In this document: one piece after another, positions 1-8,803 of the stretch | Layout: each line of letters opens with the position of its first letter | Position numbering within the stretch: the stretch's first letter is position 1 | Source: Caulobacter sp. 73W | GTDB lineage: Bacteria; Pseudomonadota; Alphaproteobacteria; Caulobacterales; Caulobacteraceae | Assembly (NCBI RefSeq): GCF_041021955.1 | Contig: NZ_CP158375.1 | Coordinates: 1,116,001 to 1,180,000 of the forward strand | Direction: 5' to 3' | Length of the DNA: 64,000 bases | The notes under the pieces: model-generated | What the model was told of the DNA's origin: nothing | What the model saw: only the letters and a program-made list of their open reading frames with translations | The model's database searches: none | Position numbers and translations under genes: made by a program

Positions 1-228
1 GGCGGGGTGGCAGTTCAGGCAGCGCGGATGCTGGATCACCTTGCCCGCCTCGACGAACAGGGCCTGGGACCTTGCTCGCGTGTCGGAAATGGCGGCGAAG
101 GCGCTGACCGGCTTCAGCGTCTGGGGTGCGCTGGCCGTCTTCGGCGCGGCGGCCTGGCCGGTCGTCAGGGCGACGGCCCCGGTAAGGGCGACGACGCCCG
201 CCAGCATCAGGATGGAATGTGCGCGCAT
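1..228 (-). CDS. Secreted CXXCH-containing protein, N-terminal part only
   Basis: The reading frame opens at an ATG and runs off the left edge after 76 codons, so the C-terminus is missing. The first ~25 residues form a signal peptide (positive MRAH, a hydrophobic core, then GQAAA). At the edge lies [11 protein letters not shown], a CXXCH heme-c-type motif. I associate this wording with small exported proteins annotated as isoquinoline 1-oxidoreductase subunits, but that is recall of a motif, not an alignment. A periplasmic cytochrome-like electron carrier is the simplest reading. It is encoded upstream of, and on the same strand as, cca. Confidence 0.6.
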   Translation of the reverse strand, partial: MRAHSILMLAGVVALTGAVALTTGQAAAPKTASAPQTLKPVSAFAAISDTRARSQALFVEAGKVIQHPRCLNCHPA

Positions 229-292
229 GGGACCTGCCTCCACGCCGCACAACGGCGCAGGTCCCCCTGAAGTTGCCTCAGTAGGCCAGGCC

Positions 293-1543
293 CTAGTAGG
301 CGAGCCCCTGAGCCACCGCCTTCAGCCGTTCGATGGCGGAGAACTTGTCCTCCAGGAAATCCTGGTCGACCCACCAGGTCTCGACCTCCCTGCGCACCTG
401 GCCGACCAGCGGCCCCTTTGGCACGCCCGCCGACAGGATCTCGTCGCCGCTGATCGGGAACGGCGGCGGGGTCCAGGTCTCGGCCAGGGCCAGCAGCCCG
501 CGCCATTGCGGCGTCACGGCCGAACGGTCGGCGGCGGCCCAGGCCAGCTTGATACGGTCGGCGAAAGCGTTCTGGCCCAGGGCGTAGACCGTCCGCCGCG
601 CCTCGCGCGGGCTCATCCAGCTTACGATGCGCGGCTCCTCGCCGGCGGCGGCCTGCAGGCGGCCCTTCTGGGCGTTGGACAGGCGCAGGCGGTCGGCAAG
701 GGCGCCGGCGGCCGCTTCATCTCCACCGGCCAGGGCGGCGAGGCGCAGGTCGGCGTCACAGGTGAACAGCTGCTCGGTCTCCACCGTGATCAGCCCCTCG
801 AACCGGGACAGGTCGCCCGCCTCCGGCAGGATGACGCCCAGCACGCCGCAGGCGGCCATAAGGCGGACCGCGACCCGGGGATCATCGGCGGCCAGCAGCT
901 TCAGCAGTTCCTTGGCGATCCGCTCGGCCGAACAACTGGCCACCATGTCCTTGGCCGCGCCGCAGGCCGCCAGGGCCGCCGCATCCGCCTCGCCCCGCCC
1001 GTACCAGGCGAAGAAGCGGAAGAAGCGCAGGATGCGCAGATAGTCTTCCTCGATCCGCGTGGCCGGCTCGCCGACGAAGACGATACGCCCAGCTTTGGCG
1101 TCGGCCACGCCCTCGCCCGTCGGGTCGAAGATCGCGCCTGTGATGTCGGCATAGAGGGCGTTGAGGCGAAAATCCCGCCGCGCCGCGTCCTGCGCCCAGT
1201 CGTCGGTGAAGGCGACCACCGCATGGCGGCCGTCGGTCTCCACGTCATGGCGCAGGGTGGTGATCTCGAACGGCCGGCTGTTGCTGATCGCCGTGACCGT
1301 GCCGTGCTCGATGCCCGTGGGGATGGCGCGCAGGCCGGCAACCTCGATCGCCGCGATGGTCTGCTCCGGCAGCAAGGACGTGGCGATGTCGATGTCGTCG
1401 ACCGGGCGGTTCAGCAGGGTGTTGCGCACGCAGCCGCCGACAAACCGCGCACAACCCGCGCCACCCGCCGCTTCCAGGGCCTTCATCACCGCCTGGGTGG
1501 CCGGATCGCTCATCCACGGCTGCACGCCGATGCTGTCGGTCAC
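293..1543 (-). CDS. cca: CCA tRNA nucleotidyltransferase / poly(A) polymerase family
   Basis: Adds or repairs the 3' CCA of tRNAs in the cytoplasm. The nucleotidyltransferase head shows GGCVRN at residues 36-41, the metal-binding DxD inside DIDIA at 50-54, and the nucleotide-selecting RRDF at 122-125. The [13 protein letters not shown] stretch near 165-177 is the usual family signature linking head and neck. At 416 residues it is a normal length for alphaproteobacterial class II enzymes. In many relatives the gene follows a Nudix CoA pyrophosphatase and a DUF1285 gene, and the same order is seen here on the minus strand. An internal start at M11 is also possible. Confidence 0.93.
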   Translation of the reverse strand: MTDSIGVQPWMSDPATQAVMKALEAAGGAGCARFVGGCVRNTLLNRPVDDIDIATSLLPEQTIAAIEVAGLRAIPTGIEHGTVTAISNSRPFEITTLRHDVETDGRHAVVAFTDDWAQDAARRDFRLNALYADITGAIFDPTGEGVADAKAGRIVFVGEPATRIEEDYLRILRFFRFFAWYGRGEADAAALAACGAAKDMVASCSAERIAKELLKLLAADDPRVAVRLMAACGVLGVILPEAGDLSRFEGLITVETEQLFTCDADLRLAALAGGDEAAAGALADRLRLSNAQKGRLQAAAGEEPRIVSWMSPREARRTVYALGQNAFADRIKLAWAAADRSAVTPQWRGLLALAETWTPPPFPISGDEILSAGVPKGPLVGQVRREVETWWVDQDFLEDKFSAIERLKAVAQGLAY

Positions 1544-1594
1544 GCTACGCTCCCTCGCTTTTGCGGCAACCTAGCACCCTGCCCCGGCGGAAGC

Positions 1595-2239
1595 TCAATC
1601 CTCGCCGTAAAGCCTTTGCCACAGGGCGCGCAGCATTCCGGCCGTCGCGCCCCAGATCAGCCGCTCGCCCCACGGCATGGCGTAGAACCAGCGCTTACCG
1701 CCGTCCGGCATTTCGTAGGACCGCCGATGGTGATTGGACGGATCCATCAGGAAGTCGAAGGGCGTCTCGAAGACGTCCGCCACCTCCGCCGCGCTGGCCG
1801 TCAGGGTGAAGCCGGGCTTGATGAACCCCACCACCGGGATGACGTGATAGCCGGTGCCGGTGCGATAGGGCGTCGACAGCCCGGCCAGGTGGACCAGGGC
1901 GGGGTTGAGGGCGATCTCTTCGTCCGCCTCGCGCAGGGCGGCGTCCCAAGGGGTCTCGCCCGGGTCCATGCGCCCGCCCGGAAAGCCGATCTGGCCCGCG
2001 TGGTTGCGCAGGGTGTCGGCCCGGCGGGTCAGGATCACCGTCAGCCCCTCCGGCCGCTCCACCAAGGGAATCAGCACCGCCGCCTCGCGCAGTTTCACCG
2101 GCTCCAGGCTCTTCAGGTCCGGATTGAGATCGAAGTCGGAGCGGAAGCCGCCGCCGGCCTCGGGATCGAAACTGCTCAGGGTGTCCAGGCGGCTGGTGAT
2201 GAAGCTCCGCTGCTCGGCGGCCATGAAAGGCGCGCTCAT
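1595..2239 (-). CDS. CoA pyrophosphatase (Nudix hydrolase, NudL/UPF0035 type)
   Basis: A Nudix hydrolase of 214 residues, probably cleaving CoA or acyl-CoA to phosphopantetheine compounds and 3',5'-ADP. The Nudix box runs from G89 to about residue 111 (GGRMDPGET, then READEE). Just before it is RNHAGQIGFPGGR, the extension that marks the CoA-specific subgroup. The start chosen is the ATG that overlaps the expected TGA of the upstream DUF1285 gene (ATGA), the usual arrangement in relatives. The frame stays open upstream and would give a 400-residue fusion, which I think results from a frameshift in the upstream gene rather than a true fusion. Confidence 0.85.
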   Translation of the reverse strand: MSAPFMAAEQRSFITSRLDTLSSFDPEAGGGFRSDFDLNPDLKSLEPVKLREAAVLIPLVERPEGLTVILTRRADTLRNHAGQIGFPGGRMDPGETPWDAALREADEEIALNPALVHLAGLSTPYRTGTGYHVIPVVGFIKPGFTLTASAAEVADVFETPFDFLMDPSNHHRRSYEMPDGGKRWFYAMPWGERLIWGATAGMLRALWQRLYGED

Positions 2240-2797
2240 GCGGTCGGCCCCACCGGAAACCAGACGCCGTTCGAACTCGACGCAGAAGCGGCGGCCTTCC
2301 GCCGTGTCCCGCTCCACCGCCATCTCGACCAGCTCATAGAAGACCGGCCGGGCGATCAGGGCCTCCAGCCCCCGACGGACATGCAGGTAAGGCCGGGGCT
2401 CGCCCGTCGCCTCGTCCATCTCCACGCGGATGGCGTTGTCCGGTCCCGCCTCGACCTCATCGCCGACATTGGTCTGGAAGCGCAGGGTCTCGCCCACGCG
2501 ATCGACGCGCACGGCGATGAACGGGGCGTCCTCCACCTCAATCCGCATCTTCTCCACCGGGGTGACCAGATGAAAGCCGTCGGGATCCTTGCGCAGGACG
2601 GTGGAGAACAGCCGCACCAGGGCCTCGCGGCCGATAGGCGTGCCCTCGTGGAACCAGACCCCATCCCTGGCGATGCGGATGTCGATGTCGCCGCAATGCT
2701 CGGGATGCCACAGATGCACCGGCGGCAAGCCGCGCGCGCCCGCGGATTTCGCCGCCTCGGCCACGCCGTCCAGTCCGGTCTTCTGTGATTGGGTCAT
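2236..2797 (-). pseudogene. DUF1285 protein gene with an apparent +1 frameshift near its 3' end
   Basis: The product begins MTQSQKTG and carries the DUF1285 hallmarks CGDIDIRIARDG and VTPVEKMRIEVED; its function is unknown. After residue ~174 the open frame departs from the expected end. Dropping one of the two A bases at 2274-2275 (plus strand) restores VESNGVWFPVGPTA and a TGA overlapping the ATG of the Nudix gene. This matches the usual DUF1285 ending and the usual two-gene layout. The corrected product would have 186 residues. Either the gene is mutated and now reads into the Nudix gene, giving a 400-residue fusion, or the sequence has a one-base error. Confidence 0.75.
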
Positions 2798-2826
2798 CGG
2801 ACCTTCAGTTAGGCCCGTTCAGGCGA

Positions 2827-3360
2827 TCAGGAAAGCGGCGCCGAGGCCGGATCGATCACGACGTCGCCCGACAGCCCGTCCGTCCCGCCATCGCGCAGCG
2901 AACGCACAAGCAAGCGGCGCGCCTCCACCGGACCGGGCAGGCGGATGCCGGCCGGGGCCTGGACGAAGCCGAGCTTGGCGAAGAACGGCGGATGCCCCAC
3001 CAGCAGCACCGCAGGCCAGCCCGACCGCGCCGCCGCCTCGCAGGCCGCGGCGACCAGGGCCTGGCCCAGGCCTTCGCCCTGGCGCGCCGGGTCCACGGCC
3101 AGAGGACCGAGGAAGGCGCAGGGCGCGCCGCCGATCAGTACCGGCCACAGGCGCACCGAACCGACGATCTCGCCGTCCGAACGGGCGGCAAGGCACAGGT
3201 CGGCCAGGGGAAGATTGCCTTCGCGCAGGCGCTCGGACGTCTTCACGAAGCGGCCCGGGCCAAAGGCGCGGTCCAGCAGCTTCTCGATGGGCGCGGCGTC
3301 GGCCGGCGTCTCCAGGGAGATTTCGTAAGCGGCGTCGAGGGAAGCGGTGTTGACGGTCAT
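2827..3360 (-). CDS. GNAT-family N-acetyltransferase (YhbS-like)
   Basis: A 177-residue acetyltransferase. The acetyl-CoA-binding region is PARQGEGLGQALV (R/Q-x-x-G-x-G/A pattern) near residues 90-103, preceded by the FLGPLAVDP strand. The C-terminal GFVQAPAGIRLPGP resembles the YhbS/predicted acetyltransferase group. The substrate cannot be told from sequence. The ATG of MTVNTASLD is preferred because the longer frame upstream has no family-like residues. It stands alone, 29 bases beyond the DUF1285 start, and is divergent from the MFS gene; the roughly 200-base gap between them must hold both promoters. Confidence 0.8.
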   Translation of the reverse strand: MTVNTASLDAAYEISLETPADAAPIEKLLDRAFGPGRFVKTSERLREGNLPLADLCLAARSDGEIVGSVRLWPVLIGGAPCAFLGPLAVDPARQGEGLGQALVAAACEAAARSGWPAVLLVGHPPFFAKLGFVQAPAGIRLPGPVEARRLLVRSLRDGGTDGLSGDVVIDPASAPLS

Positions 3361-3568
3361 CGGCCTTGGGCGAACGGAAGACGGGAGGGTTGGCTCCCGG
3401 TCATCGCGGCCGGGAGGCGTTACGAGCGCGTCGAGCGCGGGGTTCGTCGCTGGCGTCGCATGCCTGCCCCACATAACCGTCAAAGATGACCGGCGCGCAT
3501 AAGGCTCATGACGCCCCGGGTCAACAGCGTTGCCATGCTCACGCCTGCGGCGCATGGTGCCGCCGCCC

Positions 3569-4837
3569 ATGACCGAGCCCTTCTCCAGCGCCGACGCGCC
3601 CGCCGCAGCCTCACTGAAGGCGCTGCTCCGACAGCCTGATTTCCCCAAGTTCTGGGCCGCGCGATTCATCGCCATCCTGGGCGTCCAGATCCAGGCCGTG
3701 TCGCTGGGCTGGCAGGTCTACGCCCTAGCGCGGGAGACGGGTCACACCGTGGCCGAGGGCGCGTTCTGGGTCGGGATGATCGGCCTGGCGCAGTTCCTGC
3801 CGCTGTTCTGCCTGACGCTGATCGCGGGCGAGGCGGCCGACCGCTACGACCGCCGGCGCACCGTGGTGATCTCCATCCTGGTGGACAGCTGCACCGCCGG
3901 GGTCCTGGCCTGGCTGGCCTTCAGCGGCCACACTGGCCTTTGGCCGATCTTCGCGGCGTCGGTCCTGTTCGGCGCCTCGCGCGCCTTCCTGTCGCCGGCC
4001 AACAGCGCCATGGCCCCGATGCTGGTGCCCCGCGAGCTACTGCCCCGCGCCATCGCCTGGAACTCCCTGGCCTGGCAGTCGGCCTCGATCATCGGCCCGG
4101 CCCTGGGCGGCCTGCTGTGCGCCATCTCTCCGGCGCTCGCCTTCGGCAGTTCGGTCGGGATGTACCTGACGGCCGCCCTGCTTCTGTCGTTCATCCGCAC
4201 CAACACCAAACCCCAGACCCAGATCGGCTCGCGCATCGCCCTGATCAAGGAAGGGCTGGCCTATGTGTGGAGCAACAAGATCGTCTTCGGCTCGATCTCG
4301 CTGGACCTGTTCGCGGTGCTGCTGGGCGGGGCCACCGCCCTGCTGCCGGTCTTCGCCCGCGACGTGCTGCACGTCGGCCCCGAAGGGTTCGGCATCCTGC
4401 GCGCCGCGCCGGCCATCGGCGCGACCATCGTCGGCATCTACCTGGCGGCCACCCCGATCCGACGGCACGCCGGGGCGGCGATGTTCATCGGCGTCGCCGT
4501 GTTCGGCGCGGCGACCATCGTCTTCGGCCTGTCGAAGTATCTGTGGCTGTCGGTGGCCGCCCTGGTCGTGCTCGGCGCGGCGGACATGGTCTCGGTGTTC
4601 ATCCGCCAGACCCTGGTGCAGATCGTCACCCCCGACGCCATGCGCGGCCGGGTCGCGGCCGTCTCGGGCGTATTCATCAGCGCGTCCAACGAGTTGGGCG
4701 AGTTCGAGAGCGGTCTCGTCGCCCGCTTCATCGGCCCGGTGGCCGCGGCGGTCGTCGGCGGCGCCGGGGCGCTGGCGGTCACCGCCATCTGGGCCAAGCT
4801 GTTCCCGGTCCTGCGCAAGGCCGACCGGCTGACCTAG
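3569..4837 (+). CDS. MFS transporter (MFS_3/EntS-like exporter)
   Basis: A 422-residue inner-membrane carrier with about 12 hydrophobic segments. It begins with the LLRQPDFPKFWAARFIAILG segment and has the loop signature GEAADRYDRRRT between TM2 and TM3, typical of major facilitator proteins. The overall look (QIQAVSLGWQVYAL, SRAFLSPANSAMAPMLVPRE) is that of the MFS_3/enterobactin-exporter group, so efflux is likelier than uptake. The substrate is unknown. The start at MTEPFSS is chosen over two upstream ATGs that add a basic, non-conserved tail. Its TAG stop overlaps the stop of the convergent acetyltransferase within CTAG. Confidence 0.85.
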   Translation: MTEPFSSADAPAAASLKALLRQPDFPKFWAARFIAILGVQIQAVSLGWQVYALARETGHTVAEGAFWVGMIGLAQFLPLFCLTLIAGEAADRYDRRRTVVISILVDSCTAGVLAWLAFSGHTGLWPIFAASVLFGASRAFLSPANSAMAPMLVPRELLPRAIAWNSLAWQSASIIGPALGGLLCAISPALAFGSSVGMYLTAALLLSFIRTNTKPQTQIGSRIALIKEGLAYVWSNKIVFGSISLDLFAVLLGGATALLPVFARDVLHVGPEGFGILRAAPAIGATIVGIYLAATPIRRHAGAAMFIGVAVFGAATIVFGLSKYLWLSVAALVVLGAADMVSVFIRQTLVQIVTPDAMRGRVAAVSGVFISASNELGEFESGLVARFIGPVAAAVVGGAGALAVTAIWAKLFPVLRKADRLT

Positions 4838-5313
4838 GCCTTGGCCAGGTCCCGCATGGCCTCGCCGTCCAGGCGCCAGATGCGGTAGCTGTCTTGCCCA
4901 GCCGCGCCCTGTCGCGCGTAGAACGTCGCGCCATCGAGGTTGTGGTTCGACACCGCCCACTCCACCCGCGCGCAGCCTTCGTCCAGCGCCCGCCTGGCCA
5001 GGCTGCCCAGCAGGATGCGCCCGACGCCCAGGCCGCGCGCCTGCGGGCGGACGAACAGGTCTTCCAGATAGATGCCCCGCCGGCCGGTCCAGGTGGAGAA
5101 GGTGTAGAACCACACCGCCCCGCCCAGCGCCTCGCCGTCGCGCTCGGCGATGTCGCAGAACACGTGCGGCTCGGGCGCGAACAGGGCCGTCGCCAGATCG
5201 GCGCGGGTGGCGTGCATGTGGTCAAGGTCGCCCTGGTGCTCGGCCAGATCGCGGACGAAGCCGAACACCAGATCGAGGTCGTCGGGACCCGCGCGGCGTA
5301 GGGTGACGGTCAT
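4834..5313 (-). CDS. GNAT-family N-acetyltransferase (diamine acetyltransferase-like)
   Basis: A 159-residue GNAT protein. IYLEDLFVRPQARGLGVG holds the acetyl-CoA loop, and the following AVSNHNLDGATFYARQGA helix-strand is typical of the spermidine/diamine N-acetyltransferase subgroup, suggesting a small amine as substrate. The ATG of MTVTLRRAG overlaps the TGA of the upstream SDR gene (ATGA), making it the last gene of a marR-ech-SDR-GNAT operon. The 3' end overlaps the convergent MFS gene by four bases. Confidence 0.8.
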   Translation of the reverse strand: MTVTLRRAGPDDLDLVFGFVRDLAEHQGDLDHMHATRADLATALFAPEPHVFCDIAERDGEALGGAVWFYTFSTWTGRRGIYLEDLFVRPQARGLGVGRILLGSLARRALDEGCARVEWAVSNHNLDGATFYARQGAAGQDSYRIWRLDGEAMRDLAKA

Positions 5314-6269
5314 GCGCCGGTCGTCTCGTGAGACAGGGTCCACAGCCGCTCGGCCGCATCAGGATCGAGGGCGTGGGGCATGACCCCGGCCCAGGGCTTT
5401 TCTTTCACCCAGGGCGCGGCCTGGGCGCAGTCTTCCAGATAGAGCCCGCCGACGCCTTCCAGCTCCGGCCCCACCGCCGCCCAGACGGAGGTCGAGGCCC
5501 CCTGCTCCGGCGTCTTGAAGCCCTCACGCGGCTTGCCGTCCTCATCCAGCCAGCCCAGCGCCTGCTGCTCCTCGATGGACAGGTGGCGCTGCAGGGGCGT
5601 CAGGATGCCGCCCGGCATCACCGAGTTGGCGCGCACGCCGCGATCCTTGAACCGCTTGTCGAAGCCGACCGCGAACAGGGCGTTGGCCGTCTTGGCCTGA
5701 CCGTAGCTTTCCCACTTGTCGTAGGGGCGCTGGCGATACTGCGGATCGTCGAAGTTCACGCCCGAGCGGCGATGGCCGATGGACGACAGCGACACCACCC
5801 GCGAGGTCCGCCCCGGCCGCGACGCCTTCTCCAGCGACGGCGCCAGCAGCACGGTCAGCAGGTAGTGGCCGAAGTGGTTGGCGCCGATCTGCATCTCCAG
5901 CCCGTCCTCGGTGCGGTCGAGCGGACAGGCCATGACGCCGGCGTTGTTGATCAGCAGATCCAGGGGCCGGTCGCCCCAACGCTCGGCGAAGGCGCGGATG
6001 GAGGCCTGGCTGGCGAGGTCGAGCATCGACCACCCCACCTTACCCTTCGCGGTCCTGGCGATGTCGGCCACGGCGGCTTCGGCCAGGTCGGGCTTGCGCG
6101 CAGCGATGACCACGTCGGCGCCGGCCTCGGCCAGGGCGCGGGCGGTCTCGATCCCGATGCCGGTGGCCCCGCCGGTGACGATGGCGGTGCGGCCGGTTAG
6201 GTCATGACCCGCCACGACTTCCCGTGCGGTGGATGAACGTCCGAAGGAGGAGGTGATGCGATCCGACAT
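5310..6269 (-). CDS. SDR-family NAD(P)-dependent oxidoreductase
   Basis: A 319-residue classical/extended short-chain dehydrogenase of the retinol-dehydrogenase-like group. The cofactor loop TGGATGIG is at residues 32-39, NNAG at 108-111, catalytic Ser in SLSSIG (~162), and Y189-x-x-x-K193 in YGQAK. All catalytic residues are present, so it should be active; the substrate is unknown. It sits third in the operon headed by the MarR regulator, with its stop overlapping the next start. Confidence 0.87.
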   Translation of the reverse strand: MSDRITSSFGRSSTAREVVAGHDLTGRTAIVTGGATGIGIETARALAEAGADVVIAARKPDLAEAAVADIARTAKGKVGWSMLDLASQASIRAFAERWGDRPLDLLINNAGVMACPLDRTEDGLEMQIGANHFGHYLLTVLLAPSLEKASRPGRTSRVVSLSSIGHRRSGVNFDDPQYRQRPYDKWESYGQAKTANALFAVGFDKRFKDRGVRANSVMPGGILTPLQRHLSIEEQQALGWLDEDGKPREGFKTPEQGASTSVWAAVGPELEGVGGLYLEDCAQAAPWVKEKPWAGVMPHALDPDAAERLWTLSHETTGA

Positions 6270-6313
6270 GGCGGCGTTTCCCTGTTTTGGGAAACGCTAC
6301 CACGCGGGCGGGA

Positions 6314-7084
6314 TCAGGCCACCTTGCTGAAGTCGGGCGGGCGGCGCTCGACAAAGGCGGAGAAGGCTTCGCGCGCTTCGGCGGTCTGCAGGCGCTCGCC
6401 GAAGATCTGGCCTTCCACGTCCATCACGTCCTGGATCAGGGCGAACTCGCGCATCAGCTTCTTGGTGGCGACCACCGCGCCCAGGGGGCGCTGGGTCAGC
6501 TTGCGGGCGGCGTCCTCGGCGCGGGCCAGGACCTCGCCCGCCGGCAGGGCGGCGTTGGCGACGCCCAGCGTGACGGCTTCCTCGCCGCTCAACGCCTCGC
6601 CCAGGGCGAACATGGCGAAGGCGCGGGCATGGCCGATGCGCTGCGGCAGCAGCAGGCTGGACGCCGCTTCCGGCACCAGGGCCAGATTGACGAAGGGGGT
6701 GGTCAGCTTGGCGTCCTTGGCCACGAAGACCAGGTCGCAATGCAGCAGCATGGTGGTGCCGACGCCCACCGCCAGACCTTCCACCGCCGCCACCAGCGGC
6801 TTGGTCGCCCAGGCCAGGGCCGACAGGAAGCGCAGCACGTGCCGCTCTCCGGTGAAGGCGCCCGTCGCCTGGGCGGCGAAGTCCATCAGGTCGTTGCCGG
6901 ACGTAAAGACCCCGCCCTCGCCATGGATCAGCACGGCCCGGATCGAAGCGTCCGCCTCCGCCTGCTCCAGGGCGTCGGCCAGCACGCCGTACATGGCGTT
7001 GGTGATCGCGTTCTTCTTGTCGGGCCGGGCGAAGGTCAGGCGCATCACGCCGTCTTCGACAGCCACGCGAACGGGTTCGGTCAT
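6314..7084 (-). CDS. Enoyl-CoA hydratase/isomerase family protein
   Basis: A 256-residue crotonase-fold protein. The first oxyanion-hole region is FTSGNDLMDF near residue 60 and the second is around residues 107-115 (AVEGLAVGVGTTM). The usual catalytic Glu pair of true hydratases is not obvious, so isomerase or another acyl-CoA chemistry is possible. It lies 16 bases downstream of marR and 44 bases upstream of the SDR gene. This suggests one transcript for an acyl-CoA or related catabolic function controlled by the regulator. Confidence 0.85.
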   Translation of the reverse strand: MTEPVRVAVEDGVMRLTFARPDKKNAITNAMYGVLADALEQAEADASIRAVLIHGEGGVFTSGNDLMDFAAQATGAFTGERHVLRFLSALAWATKPLVAAVEGLAVGVGTTMLLHCDLVFVAKDAKLTTPFVNLALVPEAASSLLLPQRIGHARAFAMFALGEALSGEEAVTLGVANAALPAGEVLARAEDAARKLTQRPLGAVVATKKLMREFALIQDVMDVEGQIFGERLQTAEAREAFSAFVERRPPDFSKVA

Positions 7085-7100
7085 CTCTCGGTCGTCCTGT

Positions 7101-7541
7101 CTATTCAGCGCGCCGGAACTTCTCCGACAGGCTGGTCAGCCAGCGGCTGACGATCTGCATTTCCTCGTCCGAGAAGCCTTCGGTGAGCTTCTCGTTGATC
7201 TCGGTCAGGCCGGCCTTCGCGGTCGCCCGCGCGTCCCGGCCCTTGTCGGTCAGATGAAGACGCAGCGAGCGGCCGTCCTCGGTGTCGGGCCGGCGCTCGA
7301 CCAGGCCCGCACGCTCCGAGCGGTCGACCAGGCCGGTCATGGCCGACGGGGCGACATCCAGAGCCTCAGCCGCCTCGCCGATCAGAGCGCCGTCGCGATT
7401 GCCCAGGAAGAACAGCAGTCCCGCCTGGGCGCCGGTCAGGCCGTCCTTGCTGGCGGCCATTCGCCCTTCCACCCAGCGCTGCACACGGCGTTGCCCGGCG
7501 GAGAGAAGGAAATACCAGCGACGGTCGATCGTCTTCGTCAT
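7101..7541 (-). CDS. MarR-family transcriptional regulator
   Basis: A 146-residue winged-helix DNA-binding protein. The recognition region is EAAEALDVAPSAMTGLVDR, followed by the wing ERRPDTEDGRSLRLHLTDKG, the classic MarR DxRS wing. It heads a minus-strand operon with an enoyl-CoA hydratase, an SDR and a GNAT protein. A palindrome overlapping its predicted promoter suggests autoregulation. The ligand is unknown; acyl-CoA or aromatic compounds are plausible from the neighbours, by inference only. Confidence 0.88.
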   Translation of the reverse strand: MTKTIDRRWYFLLSAGQRRVQRWVEGRMAASKDGLTGAQAGLLFFLGNRDGALIGEAAEALDVAPSAMTGLVDRSERAGLVERRPDTEDGRSLRLHLTDKGRDARATAKAGLTEINEKLTEGFSDEEMQIVSRWLTSLSEKFRRAE

Positions 7542-7550
7542 CTCGGATCC

Positions 7551-7578
7551 AGAATATAATTCGCGTACGAAATATCAA
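7551..7578 (-). promoter_or_regulatory. Predicted marR promoter with overlapping operator palindrome
   Basis: On the minus strand TTGATA and TATTCT are separated by 16 bases, a sigma-70-like pair ending 10 bases before the marR ATG. Between them lies an AT-rich imperfect palindrome (7558-7573, arms around TTCG and CGAA with a four-base centre). MarR proteins commonly bind such sites between -35 and -10, so this is the likely autoregulatory operator. The short distance to the ATG implies a very short leader. Confidence 0.5.
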
Positions 7579-7595
7579 GCGCCTTATGAGGACGC

Positions 7596-8675
7596 TCAGG
7601 CGGCGCGGTACCAGAGCACGCCGTCCGCGTCCGGCTCGACCAACACCGAACCGCGATGAACAAGGCAGTTGAGGTGGGCGATGGCCTCCCCCGTCGCCAT
7701 GCCCAGCAGGTCCGGACCGATCACCCGCGCGAACAACAGGGAGAACACGTCCACCGCCCGCCTCGGCCCTTCGCGCAGGTTCTTCTCCAGCCGCGCCAGG
7801 GCCCGCTCGTGCCCGGCGATCAGATGATCGATGCGCGAATGCAGGCCGTGGAAGGGATCATTGTGCGCCGGCAGGACCAGCACATCCTCCGGCACGACGG
7901 TCTTCACCCGGGCCAGCGAGGTGAGCCAGTCATGCATGGGGTCGGCCTGCGGCTCCGTCGGGAAGACCGAGACGTTGGACGAGATCTTGGGCAGCACCTG
8001 GTCGCCGCTGATCAGCAGCTTCAGCTCCGGCTGCCACAGACAGGCGTGCTCGGGCGAATGGCCGGAGCCGACGACCACGGTCCAGGGCCGGCCGCCGATA
8101 TCGAAGGTCTCGCCATCGACCATGCGGCGATAGCTGTCCGGCAGCGCATGGACCGCGCGGCCGAAGCCGCCGAACTTGACCTGATAGTGCTCGATCGCCG
8201 CCTCGTCCCAGCCGGCGGCGCGATAGAAACGCACCCCGTCCAGCGGCGCCTCGCGGCCGGTGTCGGCCACCAGCATGCGGCACTGGAAATACTCCAGCCG
8301 CGTCATCCAAAGACGGCAGTCGAACTTGCGGGTCATCCAGCCGGCCAGGCCGATATGGTCGGGATGCAGGTGGGTGACGATCACCCGCGTCACCGGCCGT
8401 CCGCCCAGGGCGCCGGCGAAGGCGGCCCGCCAACCGTCCTTGGTCGGAGGCGTGGCCATTCCGGTATCGACGATCGCCCAGCCCTCGCCGTCCTCGATCG
8501 CCCAGACGTTGATGAAACCCAGAGAACCGCCCAGCGGCTGGCGCAACCACAGGACGCCGGGCGCGACCTCGACCGCATCGCCGGCGCCTGATTCGGGCGC
8601 GGTCTCGAACGGGTAGCTCAGCCGTGCGCGGCGCTGCTCCGGCTCGGCGGTTTCAAATCCATCCCGCAACATCAT
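7596..8675 (-). CDS. MBL-fold metallo-hydrolase
   Basis: A 359-residue metallo-beta-lactamase-fold enzyme. The metal motif is THLHPDHIG, followed by further ligands in GSGHSPEH, ISGDQ and PAHND. The C-terminal ~70 residues form the helical extension common in glyoxalase-II/lactonase-like proteins (PF17778-type). The start chosen is the MMLRDG pair, with GGGAG directly upstream; the frame is open further but without family-like sequence. A cytoplasmic thioester or lactone hydrolase is likely. It lies just upstream of the marR operon on the same strand and is divergent from the cysteine-repeat gene. Confidence 0.82.
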   Translation of the reverse strand: MMLRDGFETAEPEQRRARLSYPFETAPESGAGDAVEVAPGVLWLRQPLGGSLGFINVWAIEDGEGWAIVDTGMATPPTKDGWRAAFAGALGGRPVTRVIVTHLHPDHIGLAGWMTRKFDCRLWMTRLEYFQCRMLVADTGREAPLDGVRFYRAAGWDEAAIEHYQVKFGGFGRAVHALPDSYRRMVDGETFDIGGRPWTVVVGSGHSPEHACLWQPELKLLISGDQVLPKISSNVSVFPTEPQADPMHDWLTSLARVKTVVPEDVLVLPAHNDPFHGLHSRIDHLIAGHERALARLEKNLREGPRRAVDVFSLLFARVIGPDLLGMATGEAIAHLNCLVHRGSVLVEPDADGVLWYRAA

Positions 8676-8803
8676 CTCCCGTTTTTCGCCATCATCGGCG
8701 TTTAGAGGCTTTGGTCCAACCCCAAGGCCGAACGGCCATCTTGACCCTGCCCCGGCGCTCGCGCTTATGGGCGGTTCGGGGAATGTCCAGGAGATCAAAA
8801 CCC

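Noticed and set aside
41..2788. A 915-codon plus-strand open frame
   Set aside because: It is antisense to cca and the Nudix/DUF1285 genes and has the Arg/Gly/His-rich composition of a GC-rich shadow frame.
7366..7578. A 70-codon minus-strand frame starting upstream of marR
   Set aside because: It overlaps marR in another frame, and its start codon lies within the predicted marR -35 element.
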